Counted from the first letter of the stretch, positions 8,497-18,160 are shown. The stretch: DNA of 64,000 nucleotides from Guptibacillus hwajinpoensis (GCF_001039475.1 NZ_LELK01000004.1:495055-559054); one strand, 5' to 3'. A program made the numbers and translations. The notes: a model not told the origin generated them from the letters alone.

Positions 8497-9690
8497 ATGA
8501 CATTGAAACAAAATATGCTGTTGAGGATTTACCTGTACTGTTGCCTTGGAGTATTTGTTAGTCTAACGCTCGTTCATCTTAGACCTTTGAATCAAGATGA
8601 AGTAATTGTTATTTTAGTCATTGGATTAGTTGCGATTTGGTTTGAATGGCGCCCGATTTTACTACCAAGTGGGGAAGAGCTTTCCCTAGTCTCTCCGCTA
8701 CTTTTCACTTCGAGTGTCCTTTATGGATTCTTTCCAACCGCTTGTATCTTATTAGGCTCCACAATTATTCTCGCATGTATGAAACCTTCATCGTGGAAGC
8801 CGATTTTATTCAATGGAGCGCAATATGCCCTTTCTGTTTATGTCGCTCTACAAGTCTATCAACTCGCAGGGGGCATAATCGGAACGCTTGATCTGAATAA
8901 CGTTCTGTCGTATTCACTCTACATTTTGTGCTACCAGGTAATAAATTTTCTATTCGTTACGATTTTTATGTACATTAGCACGCAAACGTTTATCTCAACT
9001 GATGTTAAATCGAATATCATTTATCTGAATTTAATGGCACTTGCAACGCTCGTAACTAAGGTGATTGAGCAGGGGGAGATCATTGGGATCGTTCTTTTCG
9101 TCATTGTTCTCTGGGGTCTCGGAATTTCTTATCGAACATACTACGCGATGTATAATGATTTTAAGATTCTATCGATTAAAGATGGATTAACAAATCTCTA
9201 TAATCACCGCCACTTTCAAGAGAAAGTAGAAGAGGTGGTTGTATTGGATCGAGAGGTATCGCTTTTGTTGATCGACTTAGATTTCTTTAAATTGTACAAC
9301 GATCAGTTCGGCCATCCTGAAGGAGATAAGTTGTTAAAAGAGGTATCCCGACTCCTCCTTGATCAAACGCCAAAGAGTGTTGATGCGTTTCGATACGGTG
9401 GAGAAGAATTTGCGTTGATTCTACCAGACTTTAATCAGACGGAAGCACTCGCTCTCGCTGAGAAATTACGACAAGCTATTGCAGAGAAAGACTTCTATGG
9501 CGCGGATTCTATGGAAATGGGTCATATTACGGTTTCGATTGGAATTTCCACCTATCCAGAGATGGCGGATACAAAAGAACAATTCATCAAAAACGCTGAT
9601 TTGGCTCTTTACGAAGCAAAGAAAATGAGAAATAACGTTGTTACCTATTCGACTAGTATTGAGCGGGTGAGTGAGTTGGTTAGTCGGTAG
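8497..9690 (+). CDS. Membrane diguanylate cyclase (GGEEF domain)
   Basis: 397 aa from ATG 8497, which has GAAAGGA upstream; the ORF also opens at ATG 8422 but that start has no site and lies just behind the riboswitch terminator. About six hydrophobic segments (first ~210 residues) anchor a C-terminal GGDEF domain with active-site loop RYGGEEF, so it should make c-di-GMP from two GTP at the membrane. The inhibitory I-site RxxD is not conserved (PKSV stands there), so product feedback may instead act through the upstream riboswitch. No EAL domain. Confidence 0.9.
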   Translation: MTLKQNMLLRIYLYCCLGVFVSLTLVHLRPLNQDEVIVILVIGLVAIWFEWRPILLPSGEELSLVSPLLFTSSVLYGFFPTACILLGSTIILACMKPSSWKPILFNGAQYALSVYVALQVYQLAGGIIGTLDLNNVLSYSLYILCYQVINFLFVTIFMYISTQTFISTDVKSNIIYLNLMALATLVTKVIEQGEIIGIVLFVIVLWGLGISYRTYYAMYNDFKILSIKDGLTNLYNHRHFQEKVEEVVVLDREVSLLLIDLDFFKLYNDQFGHPEGDKLLKEVSRLLLDQTPKSVDAFRYGGEEFALILPDFNQTEALALAEKLRQAIAEKDFYGADSMEMGHITVSIGISTYPEMADTKEQFIKNADLALYEAKKMRNNVVTYSTSIERVSELVSR

Positions 9691-9705
9691 GGTTTGTATC
9701 AAGTT

Positions 9706-9741
9706 TAAAGTGCTGTTTCATAGCGATGCAGCGCTTTTTTC
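9706..9741 (+). terminator. Terminator after the diguanylate cyclase gene
   Basis: AAAGTGCTG / CAGCGCTTT stem with T6. Confidence 0.8.
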
Positions 9742-9916
9742 CGTAATAAACCTTGCTAAAAGAGATGAATGATTAGTCTGTGATAGAAGGGGTTCATCTC
9801 ATGTATCACGGTTGATGTGTTGTTTATTTCATTTGAGATTTGTAGTACAGTTTGTGAAGTTGCGATTCGGGTTGAACCGGTTTTCACTTTTGAGTTATTA
9901 GAATGGAGGTTATAGG

Positions 9917-10273
9917 ATGAAGAAAGTCATGTTACTGATTCTGATCGTAGTACTGTCAATGGGAGTAATCGCTTGTACGAATGAGAACGATGCTTCTGAT
10001 GACAAGGATGTTCGTGAAGTTGTTTGGGGGCAGTTACCATCAGAACAAAAAGATTTCATTGATGGTAATTGGGAAGATGCAACTGTTTCTAAAATAGAGC
10101 TAAGAGAGGGTATAATGAGTTCCGATTTACATGATATGAGTGAGACTCTATACATCGGAAACGAAGTGTATGCTATTGATTTTCCAATTAGAAGTGGTTC
10201 TTCAACAAACACTATCACCGTTTTTGCTGATGTGGATAACGGGGAATACATAGCGAATGGCCTTGTTGATTAA
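9917..10273 (+). CDS. Small hypothetical lipoprotein
   Basis: 118 aa. Signal peptide with lipobox VIAC (Cys about residue 20), then a short acidic stretch and a globular part of about 90 residues without a family I recognise. Expected to be lipidated on the outer face of the membrane. Start preceded by GGAGG. Monocistronic, convergent with the Lrp regulator gene and sharing its terminator. Confidence 0.7.
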   Translation: MKKVMLLILIVVLSMGVIACTNENDASDDKDVREVVWGQLPSEQKDFIDGNWEDATVSKIELREGIMSSDLHDMSETLYIGNEVYAIDFPIRSGSSTNTITVFADVDNGEYIANGLVD

Positions 10274-10298
10274 ATAAGGTGATGAAGGATATTGATTG

Positions 10299-10331
10299 AC
10301 AAAAAACTCGTCCGATGACGAGTTTTTTTGT
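10299..10331. terminator. Bidirectional terminator between lipoprotein and Lrp genes
   Basis: AAAAAACTCGTC / GACGAGTTTTTTT around CGAT. Confidence 0.88.
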
Positions 10332-10339
10332 AGTTTTTG

Positions 10340-10807
10340 TTACAATTTCAATCCGCTTCTACTCTTAAATCTGCGCAAAAGAATATGTGACTCAACGCGC
10401 GTAATTCCTTCTAGTGCATACAATTCATTATTCACAAAGAACTCTAACTGTGTAAAATCATTGACGAGCACATGCATATGTAGCGTACTTGGTCCCGTCA
10501 TTTGGTAACAGCTAGCGACATAAGGATTGTTCGCGAGGTTTTCAGCTACTTCGACAAGAGATCGTGGTTCACAATCAACTTCGAAAAAAGCGGAGACTCC
10601 TTTTCCTACTTTTTCGCTATTCACGACGCACGTAAATTTTTCAATTACGCCACACTCAATTAATTGATTAACCCTAGATCTCACCGCAACACGAGATAGG
10701 TCGAGTTCTTTTCCGATATCTGCATACGACAACCTGCCATCCTCAGTAAGTAACTCGATAATTCGCTTATCTGTATCATCAATTTTTAGTTTTTTATCCT
10801 CATTCAT
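10340..10807 (-). CDS. ywrC: Lrp/AsnC family transcriptional regulator (YwrC-like)
   Basis: 155 aa from the ATG at 10807 (GGGGTGTG upstream); the ORF extends 15 codons further without a good site. N-terminal winged HTH (LSYADIGKELDLSRVAVRSRVNQL) and C-terminal RAM/AsnC ligand-binding domain. Divergent from the peptide ABC / GGT / CHR operon. In B. subtilis, ywrC (Lrp/AsnC) lies beside ywrD (GGT-like) and ywrB-ywrA (CHR transporter), so the same set is conserved here and this protein is the likely local regulator. Confidence 0.85.
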   Translation of the reverse strand: MNEDKKLKIDDTDKRIIELLTEDGRLSYADIGKELDLSRVAVRSRVNQLIECGVIEKFTCVVNSEKVGKGVSAFFEVDCEPRSLVEVAENLANNPYVASCYQMTGPSTLHMHVLVNDFTQLEFFVNNELYALEGITRVESHILLRRFKSRSGLKL

Positions 10808-10825
10808 TTTTACACACCCCAACAC

Positions 10826-10976
10826 TAATGATCTATAGATAACATACCACACTGAAATCTTTACTTACATTTTGCATATGATGCGACGATGAATTGGATA
10901 ATTTATCAGAATATGAAGAAATTATACAAAAATTAAAATTTTTAGTCAAAACACCTTTTATTCTGATAGATCATCC
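10826..10976. promoter_or_regulatory. Repeated inverted motifs in the Lrp/ABC divergent promoter region
   Basis: GGATAATTTATCAGAAT (10896-10912) has an inverted partner ATTCTGATAGATCATCC (10960-10976), 15 of 17 matching. A third related block ATGATCTATAGATAAC, containing perfect palindrome ATCTATAGAT, lies just upstream of the regulator gene. The spacing fits cooperative Lrp-type binding. TATAAT at 10979-10984 may be the -10 of the operon. Confidence 0.5.
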
Positions 10977-11126
10977 TTTATAATCTAGAATAATAAAAAC
11001 ATTTGTTAATTAAAAGTATAAATTAAGTTAACGAAAGTATGAAAAAGAGGTGAATAAATGAATTAAAGTTAAATAAATATAGGTAAATTCATTATTTGCT
11101 AAAAACTTAGCTAAGGGAGGGATTAC

Positions 11127-12068
11127 ATGCTTGGTCTAATTGTTAGACGTTTGCTTCAGCTCGTATTATTGCTTTTTGGTATATCATTTCTTGTGTTTAT
11201 GAGTATGCACCTGGCACCAGGGGATCCAGCTTCGATTATTGGAGGACCGACAGCTACTGAGTCAGACTTAGCTGCAATTCGTGAGGAGCTAGGATTAAAT
11301 CGTCCAGTGTTAACGCAATACGTTGATTACATAGCGGGTGTGTTGCATGGAGATCTTGGGTATTCCTTTCAAAACAATCAGTCGGTTTCTTCGGCTATTA
11401 TGACGAGGTTTCCACAAACCTTTAATCTAGCGATTGCGAGCATGATTGTTGCGATACTTATTGGTGTACCTGCAGGAATTATTTCAGCTACGAAACAAAA
11501 TTCGTGGTTTGATGTTTCAAGTACAACAGTTGCTTTGGCGGGGATTTCAATTCCAAACTTCTGGCTTGGTGCGATGCTTATCTTGATTTTCTCCGTTCAG
11601 CTTCAATGGCTTCCGGTTGGAGGGTTAAGTGCACCGTTTTGGACAATTGAAGGGATGAAGCAATTAATTCTCCCAGCGATAACGCTAGGAACAGCATCTG
11701 CCGCTATGATCGCGCGAATGAGTCGATCGACGATGTTGGAAGTGATTCGGGCCGATTACATTCGAACTGCAAGAGCGAAAGGCGTTCGGAAACGCGCTGT
11801 TACTTGGGTACATGCATTAAGAAATGCAATGATCCCTGTTATTACGGTTATTGGATTGAATTTTGGTTTTCTATTAGGCGGCACAATTATCACAGAACAG
11901 GTTTTTGCAATTAATGGGGTTGGACGATTAATGATTGATGCCATTGCTGCACGAGATTTCCCGGTAGTTCAAGGAACGGTTTTACTAGTTGCTACGCTGT
12001 TTGTTGTTGTGAATCTGATTGTGGATATTGTTTATGCAGTAATTGATCCACGAATTAGCTATGACTGA
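11127..12068 (+). CDS. Peptide ABC transporter permease (DppB/OppB family)
   Basis: 313 aa, typical length. Six membrane segments, N-terminal LGLIVRRLLQLVLLLFGISF and the EAA-like cytoplasmic loop (ADYIRTARAKGVRKRAVTWVHALRNA) that docks on the ATPase. First gene of the operon after a long AT-rich leader; start preceded by AAGGGAGGG. Partner of the next permease for import of di/oligopeptides or gamma-glutamyl peptides. Confidence 0.92.
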   Translation: MLGLIVRRLLQLVLLLFGISFLVFMSMHLAPGDPASIIGGPTATESDLAAIREELGLNRPVLTQYVDYIAGVLHGDLGYSFQNNQSVSSAIMTRFPQTFNLAIASMIVAILIGVPAGIISATKQNSWFDVSSTTVALAGISIPNFWLGAMLILIFSVQLQWLPVGGLSAPFWTIEGMKQLILPAITLGTASAAMIARMSRSTMLEVIRADYIRTARAKGVRKRAVTWVHALRNAMIPVITVIGLNFGFLLGGTIITEQVFAINGVGRLMIDAIAARDFPVVQGTVLLVATLFVVVNLIVDIVYAVIDPRISYD

Positions 12069-12083
12069 TAAGGAGGGGATACG

Positions 12084-12983
12084 ATGGCTTCTGGAGTTAT
12101 AAGTCCTGCAAATACTAGCGTGAAACAGCCGAAAAAGGAAAGAATGCTTTTCCAAACGTTTAAGCGTTTATGTAAAAATAAGCTGGCTGTTTTCGGGATG
12201 ATCGTGATTGCTTTTCAGATTCTATTAGCAATCTTCGCTCCGTGGATTGCTCAGTATGACCCGGTCGTTCAAAATCTATCGAAAGCTCAATTAGGTCCTG
12301 GCGCAGAGGGACATTTCCTTGGTACAGATAATTACGGTCGCGATATGTTCGCACGATTAGTTTATGGAGCAAGGATTTCATTAATAGTTGGGATCACATC
12401 GGTTACGCTTGGTTTACTTGGAGGGCTCTTTCTTGGTCTTATCTCAGGTTATTATAGAAAATTAGACGGAGTTATTATGAGGTTCGTAGATTTACTTTTC
12501 GCTTTCCCAGGTATTCTACTTGCGATGTTGATTATTGCGATGCTCGGGACAAGCCTTGTGAACGTTGTGATTGCGATTAGCATCTGGTCAATTCCCACCT
12601 GTGCAAGGATTGTAAGGGGCAGTGTCCTTTCGGTTAAAAAGCAAGAATATGTGGTGGCGATGAAGTCTCTTGGTGCGAGTGATTTAAGAATTATTATGAA
12701 GCATATTCTACCAAACTGCACAGCACCGATTATTGTGTTCGCGACAATGAGAATGGCAACAGCAATTCTTTCAACTGCTGCGTTAAGCTTCCTCGGGCTT
12801 GGTGCACAGCCACCAACACCAGAGTGGGGCGCCATGATTGCAGCTGGACAGGATTTTATGTGGACAGCACCACATATGACGGTTATCCCTGGAATCGCGA
12901 TTATGCTCGTTGTTTTTGCTTTTAACGTTGTTGGAGATGGTTTACGTGATGCACTTGATCCGAATATGGAGCTTGATACTTAA
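12084..12983 (+). CDS. Peptide ABC transporter permease (DppC/OppC family)
   Basis: 299 aa. The OppC_N segment (about 25-75, with FLGTDNYGRDMFARLVYG) is followed by five further membrane spans and the EAA loop VVAMKSLGASDLRIIMKHILPN. Starts 15 bases after the previous gene with AAGGAGGGG. Second channel subunit. Confidence 0.92.
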   Translation: MASGVISPANTSVKQPKKERMLFQTFKRLCKNKLAVFGMIVIAFQILLAIFAPWIAQYDPVVQNLSKAQLGPGAEGHFLGTDNYGRDMFARLVYGARISLIVGITSVTLGLLGGLFLGLISGYYRKLDGVIMRFVDLLFAFPGILLAMLIIAMLGTSLVNVVIAISIWSIPTCARIVRGSVLSVKKQEYVVAMKSLGASDLRIIMKHILPNCTAPIIVFATMRMATAILSTAALSFLGLGAQPPTPEWGAMIAAGQDFMWTAPHMTVIPGIAIMLVVFAFNVVGDGLRDALDPNMELDT

Positions 12984-13003
12984 AACAAATGGAGGTCTAT
13001 TGA

Positions 13004-14545
13004 ATGAAAAAAATATGGAATAACTCGATCGCTCTCGTCCTTTTTATTTTAGTTCTAGCTTTAGCAGGTTGCAGTGGTGAATCGTCGTCTGGAGGCGATG
13101 GAGGAAATGACGTATCTCAAGAATTAACGTATGCGGCTACGTCCGATATTGTTGGTCTTTCTCCAATTGATACAAATGATTCTGTCTCATCTGCCATGAT
13201 CGAACAAGTATATGAAACGCTTTTCGTACGTGATCCTAAAACGATGGAAATCAAGCCACAGCTTGCAGAGTCGTATGAAAATCCTGATGATACAACTTGG
13301 AAAATCAAGTTAAAAGAGGATATTAAGTTCCATGATGGTACTCCTCTTAACGCAGAAGCTGTGAAATACACATTCGAGCAATTCCTCAATGAAGAACGAG
13401 CTGCTCCGCGTGCATCTCTACTTGAACCAATCGAGTCGATTGAAGCGGAAGATGAGTATACAGTCGTAATTAATACGAAAGAGCCATACGGTCCTTTACT
13501 TGCAGCACTTTCACATACGAATGCTTCAATTGTAAGTCCTGAAGCCGATCAGAATGGTGATCTTAATAAGCAACCAGTTGGTACGGGGCCTTTTATGTTT
13601 GTTGAATGGGTACAGGGAGATAAAGTGACGTTAGAAGCAAATGGAGACTACTGGCAAGGTGCGCCAGATCTTAAGAAAGTGACAATGAAAGTTGTACCAG
13701 AATATTCAACTGCCGTTTCGATGCTTCAGACTGGTGAAGTCCAGTTCCTTGATAATATTTCAAGTGAGCATTTACCACGAATTGAATCAATGGAAAATGT
13801 TGAAATCAATACAAAAGAAGGAACCCCAGTCTACTATCTTGGTTTTAATATGAATAAAGAGCCATTCAACGATCCAAAGTTTCGTGAAGCGATTGCTCAT
13901 GCGATCGATCGAGAAGCTTATGTGAATCAGCTTGGTGGTCTTGGTATTCAAAATGATAGCATTATCGGTCCGAAAGTATTTGGATACAAAGAAGAAGCAA
14001 AGGATGCTGGATATGATTTTGATACGGAAATAGCGAAGCAAATGCTTGAAGACAATGGCTATGCTAGTCAGAAAATCACGTTGCTTGCTGCTAACACAGG
14101 TAATTATATGAAGATGGCAGAAATCGTTCAGGCGCAGCTTAGTGATGTTGGACTTGATGTGAGCATCGAGTCTATGGAGTGGGGAACGTTCCTTGATACA
14201 ACAACTCAGGGCAAATTCGAAATGACCTTCCTAGGCTGGTCAAATAGTACGGCTGATGGAAGTGAATTACTATATCCTAACCTTCACTCCGATAACCTTG
14301 GATCATCGAATCGAACAGGTTATGACAATGGTGAATTCGATGCGTTAGTTGATGCCTCTCGTGTCTCAGTCGATCAGGCAGAACGAGAAGAGAAGCTTCA
14401 TGAAGCGAACATGATGGCAATGAAGGATGCTGTCTGGATTCCGATGCACCATGGCGTTGTGACTGCGGCATATGATCAATCTGTTAAAGGACTAGAACTA
14501 GATCCGACAGGTCAGTGGTCGTTATATAACGTACACAGAGAGTAG
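13004..14545 (+). CDS. Peptide ABC transporter substrate-binding lipoprotein
   Basis: 513 aa family 5 solute-binding protein. Signal peptide with lipobox ALAGC (Cys about residue 23), Gly/Ser linker, then the SBP_bac_5 domain (YETLFVRDP, KFHDGTPLNAEAVKYTFEQ, PVGTGPFMFVEW). Captures peptides at the outer membrane face for the two permeases upstream. It lies between permeases and ATPases, the gsi/dpp-like order. Good GGAGG site. Confidence 0.92.
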   Translation: MKKIWNNSIALVLFILVLALAGCSGESSSGGDGGNDVSQELTYAATSDIVGLSPIDTNDSVSSAMIEQVYETLFVRDPKTMEIKPQLAESYENPDDTTWKIKLKEDIKFHDGTPLNAEAVKYTFEQFLNEERAAPRASLLEPIESIEAEDEYTVVINTKEPYGPLLAALSHTNASIVSPEADQNGDLNKQPVGTGPFMFVEWVQGDKVTLEANGDYWQGAPDLKKVTMKVVPEYSTAVSMLQTGEVQFLDNISSEHLPRIESMENVEINTKEGTPVYYLGFNMNKEPFNDPKFREAIAHAIDREAYVNQLGGLGIQNDSIIGPKVFGYKEEAKDAGYDFDTEIAKQMLEDNGYASQKITLLAANTGNYMKMAEIVQAQLSDVGLDVSIESMEWGTFLDTTTQGKFEMTFLGWSNSTADGSELLYPNLHSDNLGSSNRTGYDNGEFDALVDASRVSVDQAEREEKLHEANMMAMKDAVWIPMHHGVVTAAYDQSVKGLELDPTGQWSLYNVHRE

Positions 14546-14553
14546 GGTGAACG

Positions 14554-15552
14554 ATGAATCAATTATTAGAGGTGAATGATCTTGTTACTTCCTTTCGTAC
14601 GGCTGAGGGTAAACTCTCTGCTGTACGGGGAGTATCTTTTTCGGTAGACAAAGGGGAAACCCTCTGTATTGTAGGTGAATCTGGATGTGGGAAAAGCATT
14701 ACGACACTTTCGGTAATGGGACTTTTACCGAGCAATGGTGAAATCTCACGTGGATCAATCCAGTTCTCAGGTGAAGAACTAACAACGAAAAACGAAGAAG
14801 AACTGAGAAAACTTAGAGGAAACGAGATCTCTATGATTTTTCAGGAGCCAATGACGGCGTTGAATCCGGTGTTTACGATTGGTTACCAGCTCCGAGAGCC
14901 ACTAATGATACACAAACGACTATCGAAGCGAGAGGCAACTCAAAAAGCGATAACCCTTTTAGATCAAGTGGGAATTCCTCATCCTGTAAGCAAGCTAAAG
15001 CAATTTCCGCATGAATTAAGTGGTGGAATGAGGCAGCGAGTGATGATTGCGATGGCGCTCGCGTGCAATCCTTCTCTTCTTATCGCAGACGAACCTACCA
15101 CTGCACTTGATGTAACAATACAGGCGCAAATTCTTGATTTAATCGATGATTTGAAAGCAGATCTTGGCATGGGTGTTGTAATGGTGACGCATGATATGGG
15201 CGTGGTGGCTGAGGTAGCTGATCGCGTCATGGTTATGTACGCGGGTGAAGTTGTCGAGGTAGGGACTGTTACTGAAATCTTTGAAGCTCCGAAGCACCCT
15301 TATACAAGAGGGTTATTGGCTTCTGTTCCGAACATCGATGACCCTGATCACTCGATGGAGGCGATTCCTGGCTCGCTACCAAATTTAAGTGAAGAAATAC
15401 AGGGATGCCGTTTCCATCCGAGATGTCCTTTTGCGATGGATAAATGCATGGAAATGGAACCGCCACTGTTTGAATTGAGCTCAGAACATCAATCAAAATG
15501 CTGGCTACAGGAGGTGAAGCACTATGATAAACAGTCCGCAACCTCTTCTTAA
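14554..15552 (+). CDS. Peptide ABC transporter ATP-binding protein (DppD/OppD family)
   Basis: 332 aa. Walker A GESGCGKS, Q-loop MIFQEPMTALNP, signature LSGGMRQR, Walker B LLIADEPTTALD, and the oligopeptide-specific C-terminal cysteine region (CRFHPRCPFAMDKC) that can bind an iron-sulfur cluster. Eight bases after the binding protein gene; overlaps the next gene by 29 bases, so the two are translationally linked. Confidence 0.93.
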   Translation: MNQLLEVNDLVTSFRTAEGKLSAVRGVSFSVDKGETLCIVGESGCGKSITTLSVMGLLPSNGEISRGSIQFSGEELTTKNEEELRKLRGNEISMIFQEPMTALNPVFTIGYQLREPLMIHKRLSKREATQKAITLLDQVGIPHPVSKLKQFPHELSGGMRQRVMIAMALACNPSLLIADEPTTALDVTIQAQILDLIDDLKADLGMGVVMVTHDMGVVAEVADRVMVMYAGEVVEVGTVTEIFEAPKHPYTRGLLASVPNIDDPDHSMEAIPGSLPNLSEEIQGCRFHPRCPFAMDKCMEMEPPLFELSSEHQSKCWLQEVKHYDKQSATSS

Positions 15553-16504
15553 AGTGCGTGATGTGAAAAAGTATTTTCCGATAAAAAGCGGCTTGCTTCG
15601 TAAAACAATGGCCAACGTGAAAGCTGTCGAGGGTGTTTCGATTGATGTATTAGAAGGCGAGACACTTGGTGTTGTAGGTGAATCTGGTTGCGGAAAATCA
15701 ACGTTTGGTCGAACAATCCTTGGGCTCGAGCCGTTAACTGAGGGTACAATTCAGTTTAAAGGTCAGGAAATAGGTGGCCTCTCAGATCGGAAATTGAAGA
15801 AATTCAAAAAAGAAATGCAAATGATATTCCAAGATCCGTATGCTTCTTTAAACCCACGACAGCGGATTGGAGATAGTCTTGAAGAAGCTTACATCATCCA
15901 CACCTCCTTGAAAAAAGCCGAGCGTCAGGCGAGGGTGCGAGAATTATTAAAGGAAGTTGGATTAAAAGGGGAGCACTATGAACGGTATCCTCACGAATTT
16001 AGCGGAGGTCAACGTCAGCGGATTGGCATTGCTCGTGCAATTGCCCTCAATCCTTCTTTCATCGTGTGTGATGAAGCAGTGTCAGCGCTAGATGTTTCTG
16101 TCCAAGCGCAGATCATCTCACTTTTAAAGAAGCTACAGCAGTCGCATCAATTAACATATTTATTTATATCCCATGATCTTGGTGTTGTGAGACATACGTG
16201 TGATCGGGTACTCGTTATGTACCTTGGAGCTACCGCTGAACTAGCACCGGCTGATGAGCTATATAAAAATCCACTTCATCCATACACAAAGGCATTGCTA
16301 TCTGCGATTCCAAGACCGGTTCCAGGCAAGAAACGAGAGCGTGTACATTTGAAAGGGGATCTACCTAATCCAGCTAACTACCCAACGGGTTGTCCTTTTC
16401 ATACACGTTGTCCAATTGGAACAGAGGAATGTCGTGAGAAGAGACCAGATTGGCGAGAGGTTAAAGAAGGTCACTATGTAGCGTGTCATAAAGTAAGCCT
16501 ATGA
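15524..16504 (+). CDS. Peptide ABC transporter ATP-binding protein (DppF/OppF family)
   Basis: 326 aa. Walker A GESGCGKS, Q-loop MIFQDPYASLNPRQRI, signature FSGGQRQR, Walker B FIVCDEAVSALD, and C-terminal cysteine cluster CPFHTRCPIGTEEC. Pairs with the previous ATPase. Start within the upstream gene, behind ACAGGAGG. Confidence 0.93.
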   Translation: MINSPQPLLKVRDVKKYFPIKSGLLRKTMANVKAVEGVSIDVLEGETLGVVGESGCGKSTFGRTILGLEPLTEGTIQFKGQEIGGLSDRKLKKFKKEMQMIFQDPYASLNPRQRIGDSLEEAYIIHTSLKKAERQARVRELLKEVGLKGEHYERYPHEFSGGQRQRIGIARAIALNPSFIVCDEAVSALDVSVQAQIISLLKKLQQSHQLTYLFISHDLGVVRHTCDRVLVMYLGATAELAPADELYKNPLHPYTKALLSAIPRPVPGKKRERVHLKGDLPNPANYPTGCPFHTRCPIGTEECREKRPDWREVKEGHYVACHKVSL

Positions 16505-16549
16505 TATCATTTGATAGATCTATTTTTTTGATAATGAAAGGAGATTCCT

Positions 16550-18160
16550 ATGACGACTGATTACTTGCATTACCCATACGCTTCACAGCGCATGACGACG
16601 GTTGCAAATAAAGGGATGGTTGCGACGTCGCAGCCGTTAGCGGCACAGGCGGGATTAGATATTCTGAAAAAAGGGGGCAATGCCATTGATGCGGCGATCG
16701 CAACAGCGGCTGTGCTGACGGTTGTTGAGCCAACGTCAAACGGGATTGGTGGCGATGCGTTCGCGCTCGTTTGGACAAAGGGACAGTTGCATGGCTTAAA
16801 TGGAAGCGGTCCGTCACCAAAATCGATTTCTATTGAGTCATTGAAAGAACGGGGATACGATGAAATTCCTAAGTTCGGGTGGATTCCAGTAACTGTTCCT
16901 GGCGTTCCGGCTTCATGGGCGGAATTATCGCGTCGCTTCGGGAAGCTTTCATTAAGAGAGACGTTGGAGCCTGCGATTCATTATGCAGAAGAAGGGTTCC
17001 CAGTGTCACCAATACTAAGTAAGTTCTGGCAAAATGCACACGCTCAGTTTAAAGAAATTTTAACAGATGATGAGTTCACGCATTGGTTTGAAACGTTTGC
17101 TCCAGAAGGACGTGCGCCTGAAGTTGGGGAGATTTTTCGTTCGAAAGGTCATGCTGAGACGTTGAGAGAAATCGGGGATACGGATGGAAAGTCATTTTAT
17201 CAGGGAGCAATTGCTGAGAAGATTGCTGCGTTTTCGGCTAAGTACAATGGCTACCTTACAGAGGAAGACCTTGCTTCCTTCCAACCTGAATGGGTGGATC
17301 CGATTTCTGTTTCGTATCGAGGGTATGATGTTTGGGAGATTCCACCGAACGGACAAGGGCTAATCGCTCTTTCTGCGTTAAATATTTTAAAAGGATTCGA
17401 GTTCGATCATAAAGAATCTGCTGAAACGTATCATAAACATATTGAATCAATGAAACTGGCATTTGCCGATGGACAGAAGTACATAACAGATCACGAGCAA
17501 ATGTCAGTTGCAGTTGACGATTTGCTTTCAGAAACGTATGGAGAAAGTCGCCGTGCGTTAATAGGGGATGAGGCATTGATGCCTTCACCAGGACAGCCAC
17601 CAAAAGGCGGAACGGTCTATTTAGCGACGGCAGACGCTGAAGGTAACATGGTTTCATTTATACAGAGTAACTACATGGGATTCGGCTCTGGGCTTGTTGT
17701 ACCAGGGACAGGTATCGCATTGCAAAATCGAGGGCATAATTTCTCGATGGATCCTGAGCATGATAACGCTCTAGCGGGAGGAAAGCGGACGTATCACACG
17801 ATTATTCCTGGCTTCTTAAGTAAAAATGGAGAAGCGGTCGGTCCATTTGGTGTAATGGGCGGCTTTATGCAACCGCAGGGTCATTTGCAAGTGATCACAA
17901 ACATGATTGATTTTAACTTGAATCCTCAGGCGGCGCTTGATGCACCAAGATGGCAGTGGGTAGAGGGGAAGAGAGTATGGGTCGAATCGACATTCCCATC
18001 TTATCTTGCAGAAGCGCTCAGTCGAAAAGGGCACAAGATTGAAGTTCAATTGGAAAAAGGCGCGTTCGGAAGAGGGCAGATTATCTGGCGTGATCACCAA
18101 TCTGGTACACTGTTTGGAGGTACCGAATCTCGAACAGATGGCACAATCGCTGCTTACTAG
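16550..18160 (+). CDS. ywrD: Gamma-glutamyltransferase-like N-terminal nucleophile hydrolase (YwrD-like)
   Basis: 536 aa Ntn-hydrolase of the GGT family, no signal peptide, so unlike secreted GGTs it should act in the cytosol. Self-cleavage is expected before Thr355 in KGGTVYLATAD, which aligns with the TTHY / TTYL nucleophile motif; the second residue is Val rather than Thr. NGIGGDAFALV and VMGGFMQPQGHLQV are family landmarks. Family reaction: hydrolysis or transfer of gamma-glutamyl groups. Position after a peptide importer suggests it opens imported gamma-glutamyl peptides. Start behind AAAGGAG. Confidence 0.9.
   Translation: MTTDYLHYPYASQRMTTVANKGMVATSQPLAAQAGLDILKKGGNAIDAAIATAAVLTVVEPTSNGIGGDAFALVWTKGQLHGLNGSGPSPKSISIESLKERGYDEIPKFGWIPVTVPGVPASWAELSRRFGKLSLRETLEPAIHYAEEGFPVSPILSKFWQNAHAQFKEILTDDEFTHWFETFAPEGRAPEVGEIFRSKGHAETLREIGDTDGKSFYQGAIAEKIAAFSAKYNGYLTEEDLASFQPEWVDPISVSYRGYDVWEIPPNGQGLIALSALNILKGFEFDHKESAETYHKHIESMKLAFADGQKYITDHEQMSVAVDDLLSETYGESRRALIGDEALMPSPGQPPKGGTVYLATADAEGNMVSFIQSNYMGFGSGLVVPGTGIALQNRGHNFSMDPEHDNALAGGKRTYHTIIPGFLSKNGEAVGPFGVMGGFMQPQGHLQVITNMIDFNLNPQAALDAPRWQWVEGKRVWVESTFPSYLAEALSRKGHKIEVQLEKGAFGRGQIIWRDHQSGTLFGGTESRTDGTIAAY

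Noticed and set aside
17256-17657. Minus-strand 133-aa ORF inside the GGT-like gene
   Set aside because: Shadow frame of a conserved Ntn-hydrolase; no start site.
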